64,000 nucleotides of DNA from the NCBI GenBank assembly GCA_947179155.2, contig OX359270.1, positions 10,519,222-10,583,221 on the forward strand, in the 5' to 3' direction. This document shows, in pieces, positions 57,917 through 64,000 of this stretch. The stretch comes from Hedera helix. Its lineage: Eukaryota > Streptophyta > Magnoliopsida > Apiales > Araliaceae. A program made the translations under genes and the position numbers. The notes under the pieces were generated by a model. The model ran no database searches. It was not told where the DNA came from and worked only from the letters and a program-made list of their open reading frames with translations. Within the stretch, counting starts at the first letter, position 1; the number at the start of each line of letters is the position of its first letter.

Positions 57917-60900
57917 TGTGACATCCCAGATTTTTGACAAGCTTTCTAAATAAGGATCTTGGTTAATAAAATAAAGGTTAGAAGTCAAAACCTCGTTTGG
58001 ATGAACAGAGAAGGTGTAAACGGATGATCAATTTTTATTTATTTATTCAATCTATGTGTTAGGAAGAACCTTTGCAGTTTAATTTGTATAGAGACTCTTG
58101 ATATAAAAAGGGCTCTACAGAGATAAGTGGATTAGTCATTAATTCAAGATACATTAGTGACTCGATAGGTGATGAAATTATAACAAATATAATTTACTAT
58201 GGTTGAATGAAAATAGAGTAGATTAAAATGTGAGGGACAAAAAAGAATACCTACGAGTTGGTAGTCAGGAAAGAATTATTATAAAACATTATGTTGTGTC
58301 AGAATGTGGTAGATTGAATATATTTGTATATATATATATATATTTGATCTAATAAATGAAAAGGAAAGCTAAGACTTAGAGAAAATCAAGATGGTTAAAG
58401 GATGTGTAAATTAAGCTTCGGTTATGAAAATTAATAACCAGTTTGATGAGTTGCCCTTGAAAGGCTAGGTTAAGGGTTCGACAATGATTAAGAAATGTTT
58501 GAAAGAACTTAAGAGGTTTCAGCTAAGTGTAGAAATGTTTGGCAGAACTCATAAGGGTTCGACTAAGTTCAGAGGAGGTTGGTATCAAGTAGACTGGCCG
58601 TATGTGAAGTTCAGAGGGGTTCAGTCGACCTCGACTAACCTTGACTGACTTCGGCAGAATAAGCTTGACTTTGGCCATGATTGGCATAGCTCACATGAGT
58701 TCGATTGAGATCAGCAGGGTCGGGAAAATCAGGAAGAGTTCAGTAGAGTCCGAAAGGTATGACAGAATGTGTAGAGACGATGGAACGATTTAACCTAATA
58801 TATATATTAGGGATTAACTGAGTAGTAACAGTTATGAGATTTAAAATCTAAAATTGATTAATGAATACACATTAATTGATTAAATTAAGCTGAGTATTTA
58901 TATGACGTATAAACACAGAAGATAATACTTTCAAATATGTGTAAAATGAGTGAAGAATACGCATATGATACAAATTATCATATATGTACAAAACGAACGA
59001 ACGTAATGACCTAAGAGTTGTAAAAATGGGTAATATGAGTATAAATGGTAAACGAAGATGAATTTTAGGAATCCAATTAGTGTATGGTATAGCACAATAT
59101 ATGCGTTATTTAGTTCTAAAAGAAAAATATTTTCTTGAAAAATCGACTCTGGAATCACTATTCATGCAGCGATCATTTTTTAGTTTTTCAAAATTTTGCA
59201 TGCGGGAGCGTTATGATTAGTTAAGATTACGGGAATCGAAATTGAACTAAATAACTAACTGAAGTGGTTGGTATAGAAATTAGTTATGATAATTGAATTA
59301 GTTGGAATTAAACTAAATCCTAACTATCTTAAGTAGCACGATTGGGGATGAATTACCTAGTGGGTTGAGTGATAGTAGCACAATCCAAGTGAGTGTGCAA
59401 TGGACCAATCATGAGAGTGCAAGAAACTTTCTATAAATGAAAAGTTTAGGAAGTTACCATTAATAGAATTTTTTCATAAATGAAAAGTCTAGACAAAATA
59501 AAAAATGACCATAACACCCTTAAATTGTGTTGTGGAATGACTAGAATGACCTTAGTTTGTTAGTGTTTTAACAATACGAGTCAAGTGTAGAGAATTATAC
59601 ATATAGGATATATATGTATAATTCTAGCAAGAGTGTTGGTGTTTTTATTTGACCAACTAGTGACCATGGTTAGTAGTTAGCATGTTATATATGCTAGAGA
59701 TTAAACCACCTTGAGTTAGTGGTAGAGAAAGCTAGATATAAAGGTTGTATCTATTGTCTCGGGTTGTTTTAATTGACCAACACAAACATTTTATTTTATT
59801 TTTTTTCTTGCCAAATGTTCTTGAGAGAAGAAAGAGAAGAGGGAAAACCTAGAAAACTAAAGAGAGAGAAAAATCTCGTGAGCTAGAGTTGTTGGATCAA
59901 CTTAAAGCAATGATTAAAGTTGGAGCCTTCTTTATTGTGAAGCTTCCTATCTAAGAAAGTAGATCATCCAATAAAGTTTAAAAGTTTTTTTAACTTAAAA
60001 TTTTGGTTTATGTATGTATATGTATATATATCTATGTTGTAATGGTTAGAAAGTGTTGTTTGTGGAAAGTTATGTGCCTTGTGATGGAGGTTCATGGTTG
60101 AACCCGAAGTTAGAAGAGTGCATATGATGGTGCTATGTGTGTATTTACATGTGATAAGGCATGTTAGATACTTTAATATATAGGAAACATGGCTTTGTAT
60201 GTTAAACATAACTATGGTATTAATATGTCCATATAAACATATTTTGATGGTGAAGGTGTTTTTGAAAGATTCATACATGTGTAATATGAGTCTACAAAGT
60301 TGGTAAATGAACTCTTTATCGAGTACATGAGAAATGGAGTATAATAGCTCAAAGTTAGTTTTTATGACAAACTATGTTCAGTTTTACAAAATCTTACTAA
60401 AAGTTGATTTATGGCAATTTTGGATATTTAATGGTGAAATGAAGTTGAATCACTTAGTTTTATACATTTACATGTGTCTACATTAATTTTGTATTCATTG
60501 GATGCAAATGAGTTTGAAAATGTGTTTTGTGTGATCGAAATCAAACGTTGTAAGTTAAAACGATTTTTATAGAAAATTAATGTCTTTTGAAAACATACAT
60601 TATTTTTAAATGCCTAGACAAGTTTTATATATTGTATGAATGTTAAAACAAGTGTTTGTTTAAAGTTTAGACATGTATGGCCAAAAATCACTAGTTGATG
60701 ACAAAATTTGAAAATGTTAAAAAAGTGTTCAAAAGTGGCTAAACGTAGTTTCTCGAGCTATTGTCTTGATGCTTTGACGAGGTTATTTGAGCCAAGTTGT
60801 ATTTTTTGGAAAATATTATGTAGTATGGTCTAGCTTTGGTTCAAATTTGAGTTCATTTCGATAAAAGATGAAAGAGATGATTTTTGAAAATTGCTAAGAA

Positions 60901-62455
60901 AATCACAAAATCTTATTTTTCAGGTGCAGGGCATTCTGCATAAGAGGGCCACGACCCTGTTCTGTTTTCAAAGCCATAGTGAAAGAGGGATGGGGGCGCT
61001 GTTTGTGAAGAAAAAAGAGGGTTGGGGCCCTGTTACAAAGTTTCAACTTGTGATGTTTTTATTGACATGCAATGTAATATTAAGCTATTTTAAGATGGTA
61101 TCATATTATATAAACCTAATATTGATAAAAATTGATCAATTTAGTGGGTGTTAAGGTATAACTGAGCAATATTAGGTGTCATAAAACGTACCTATGCTTA
61201 TGTAAGATTATGTTTTGTGTAAAAGGAATGGTAATATGCTTGTACGTATTATTAACCTATATAAGGTGTAATACATCAAATGTGGGATAATTAAAGACTA
61301 GTTGTCTAACGTTTATGATTTTAAATCTCAAAAGAGATAAATAAAGGCGTTATAACCCACATTATAATTTATAGGTTATACGACGACAGATAGAGTTCAG
61401 ATTATATTTAACCGACGGGATGGACTGTAAAACGGAAATATGGTGAACATAAATGATGAAAGCGAATGCAGAGTAGTTGTGTAAGCTGATACAGGTATTA
61501 GTTAAGTTTTTTTAGAACTTGTTGAAATGTGATAAATTGTCCTACGTGTGAACTAGTTGTCAAATTTTGTGTAAGGTTTATGTGTTATCTGAAATTGTTG
61601 TGAATATGTATAAAGTGTGCACTTTGTGCAATTACATGATTTAGCTGTTTAGAATACAGTATGTGAGATTTATGAATTGAGCAATACACAACATGAGATG
61701 TATGATGCATGTATATTATGCACAACATGAAAGTATGACGCATGTATATAAACTACGAACATGAAAGGTGTTAACTGTTAAACTTGTTAAGCCATTGTAT
61801 TCATTCTTGCTTTAAATTAATATTTTCAGCAAAGTACGAGAAGGCCGGAGGTTTCAGTAAAACTAAAGAGTAAGGAATCGTAATTGTATAGAGGCGTATG
61901 AAGGAATGTTGTTATATTAATCTGTTCAATATGACAAATTAGTTAAATGAATGTAATCCTGTAAAGGTATAAATTGTGTGACGCTTATGTTTTAATATTA
62001 AATTTTGTCGCGAGTAATGATGTGTATGGTTTTTTAAATCCATTAAGATGGCTATGTTTGCAAGTTTTTAATTATAAAAACTTATTTTTGGATACAACTA
62101 TTGTATAATTGTAAGCTGAGTGTTATATGTATTAAACTTGAATGAACGAGAACATATATATGTAAACAAAGAGATGTATGGATGGTTATGAATAGTGATT
62201 TTTTTCACAGATGAGATTATGGATTAAATCATAAGATATGTGATTCTGAACTGTAATAGACTATGTCATGATATATATATGATCCGAGTTCTAATGAAAA
62301 GGATGTGAAGATTGCGATTTAGAGACAAGATATGGTTGTAAGCTAGATAATCAACTTTATTAAATGTATTATGATTATGATATGGTTTTACGAAAACTAT
62401 TTTATTTTAATGCACAAGGTCGGCTGTAGCTGGTACATGGATTCTTGGGGTGTTA
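57917..62455. mobile_element. Third long TG...CA element, 4.5 kb (probable solo LTR)
   Basis: It starts TGTGACATCCCAG and ends TTGGGGTGTTACA. The flanks TATTC (57912-57916) and TACTT (62456-62460) are only partly alike, so the target duplication is imperfect or decayed. Its size, termini and the phrase GAGAAGGCCGGAGG near 61840 parallel the element at 40274-56223 (GGAAGGACCGAAGCCGG). No coding sequence. Confidence 0.65.
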
Positions 62456-62469
62456 CATACTTTCAGTGT

Positions 62470-62504
<35 letters not shown>

Positions 62505-62981
62505 ACACACACTCCACTAATCTATCGAAAAATCGGTGATGTCAAGTGGCACTGGATGATTCCAGCAATGGGTGGCGACGACAACAGATGGAGAGACAAT
62601 CGGATCGAGAGCGAGAGAGAGAGAGAGAGAAACAATGGATGAAAGAGAAAAGGAAAAAGGGAAAAATGAAGTGTGAGGAGGTAGGAGCGATCTGTTCAGT
62701 TTTTTATTTTATTAATTTCGACGGAATTCAGTCCAAAAAATGTTATGCCTGACGGAATTTTCATCGATCATAAGACATTCCATCGAGGTTATTATTGTCG
62801 TGAGTGAGAATTTTTCCCGGCCTTTTTTTTTTAATACTGTTTGTGACAAAATTCCGTCAGAGGTATATTAATCTCAACGGATTTATCCCTGATGAAATGT
62901 TTCGTCAATTTTATGTTATTTTTTACATAATTTGGTCCATCGAAAATAATTCCGTTAGACTTGACTGATTTTCTTGTAGTG

Positions 62982-63332
62982 AATCCAAACTCACATCTAC
63001 ATCATACCAATCTCATATTGGTTGGTTTAAATTATTATCTAAGGAAACAAAAATCAACTTACATAAAAAAAAACATAGTACATTAAGTTTCATATTAACC
63101 AACAGGATAGATTGTTTTTTGATGTGTATATAAAAAGAACCACTATTGCATAGCTAGATGAATCATAGTTTACACTCACTTTTATTTTGATTGAAAGTGA
63201 AAGTTTCTTAATTGCTTTAGCACAATGAAATTTACTAAAACCAAGGAAACATGTTAAGGGACATACAAAGAAATAAAATCAAAGGTGACAGCAGGATAAG
63301 TGCCTAAAAGAATTGATGATTTCAAAGTTTTG

Positions 63333-63410
<78 letters not shown>

Positions 63411-64000
63411 GTTGTTCTCTTTTACATTTTGTACAATTATGCATGCAAAAACTAAAAAGTTTAGCCCTATTTTTTGACAAATTAAATAAATGGATCACAT
63501 TTATTTTATAATACTTGAAAGTCCAATAATAATTTAGAAGGGGGGTTGAATAGATTATTACTGTTTAAAAATATATCTTACACCTTTTTGATTTTTTAAT
63601 TAATTAATTTACAGTGTCAGAAATTAATATGCAGGACAGTAAAAATTTAATCACACAATGCATTGAGATTTATCTAGTTCACAATATACAACCCGGGTTT
63701 GTTTCTATGGCCAGTCTCAAGCTTTTCTCCAGGACTTGAGATTCTGTTACTATCAGTAATAAACACTCATTTTATAGGCGAAAAAATATTTACAAAGTTT
63801 TATAGATCAACTTTCAACTATTCATACAACAATTTATATTAGACAACAGCTCATCGCTCCTTCCTCAAACGTAGTTGTACGTGTTTTCTGAGTCTAACTC
63901 TACTTTATAATCTGGTCTTGAAACAAGAAGTATGTTCCTCAACTCACAAGTATATTAGAGATCCAATTACCTGTTGACCTCTCTAAGACTCTGACCTTGG
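62982..64000. other. DNA right of the CACTA element
   Basis: Continuation of the target site, joined to 39719 before the CACTA inserted. It has an AT run followed by an AC run at about 63338-63408. From about 63530 the phrase GAAGGGGGGTTGAATAG resembles the start of plant copia LTRs, and the remainder could be such an LTR running off the window. No gene is seen. Confidence 0.45.

Larger units (their letters stand above)
39722..62981. mobile_element. CACTA (En/Spm) transposon, 23 kb including nested elements
   Basis: The left end CACTAAAAGAAAA and the right end TTTTCTTGTAGTG are inverted CACTA termini. AAT flanks both sides (39719-39721 and 62982-62984), the 3 bp duplication of this superfamily. 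Subterminal regions (39740-40140 and 62715-62975) are crowded with TTCCGACGGAA-like repeats in both orientations, as in CACTA transposase-binding regions; one more cluster is at 57605-57645. The CACTA's own sequence is about 40274 inward from the left, 56224-57916, and 62456 onward. No TNPA or TNPD transposase is left; a Gly-rich fragment (minus strand around 56380-56430) may be an exon relic. Confidence 0.88.

Noticed and set aside
57743..57988. ORFs made of His-Thr or Cys-Val repeats on both strands
   Set aside because: They are translations of the TG microsatellite.

Overview
This is nuclear DNA of a flowering plant, most likely a eudicot; I cannot name the species. The sequence is strongly AT-rich, full of microsatellites and nested transposons, and carries one intron-split plant gene. 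Three things stand out: an endogenous geminivirus, a plant methylesterase gene with two very large introns, and a nest of transposons inserted into one another.

Layout. (1) Positions 1 to about 2785: an integrated begomovirus-like sequence. Its complementary-sense block (Rep, TrAP, REn, C4) is fully open, and the replication-origin hairpin has the exact geminivirus nonanucleotide. Beside it lies a rearranged inverted repeat around a truncated coat-protein-like ORF. (2) 2785-5812: plant non-coding DNA with a ~610 bp direct duplication and CA/TG repeats. (3) 5813-16416: a long TG...CA element with a 5 bp target duplication (probable solo LTR), split by an Athila/Tat-type Ty3 retrotransposon (7476-14560) that has 1.6 kb LTRs and degraded gag and protease but no RT, RNase H or integrase. 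(4) 16417-18380: gene upstream region. (5) 18381-35805: a five-exon methylesterase (MES11-like alpha/beta hydrolase) gene, 347 codons spread over 17.4 kb. Intron 1 (7.1 kb) holds a 2 kb internally deleted Ty3 element and a 257 bp tandem duplication. Intron 4 (8.8 kb) holds a Harbinger-like MITE with a second MITE inside it, a hAT MITE with an 8 bp target duplication, a chromovirus integrase relic and a plastid trnS fragment. (6) 35806-39721: downstream repeats and a decayed Helitron helicase on the minus strand. (7) 39722-62981: a 23 kb CACTA element with AAT target duplications. Inside it are a second long TG...CA element (40274-56223), itself split by a Mutator-like element carrying a MURA transposase and a ULP1/DUF1985 gene, and a third long TG...CA element (57917-62455). 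(8) 62982-64000: flanking DNA with a microsatellite and a possible copia LTR edge.

Only the methylesterase looks like a working host gene. The geminiviral Rep, TrAP and REn frames are the other intact coding regions. All transposon genes carry stops or frameshifts.
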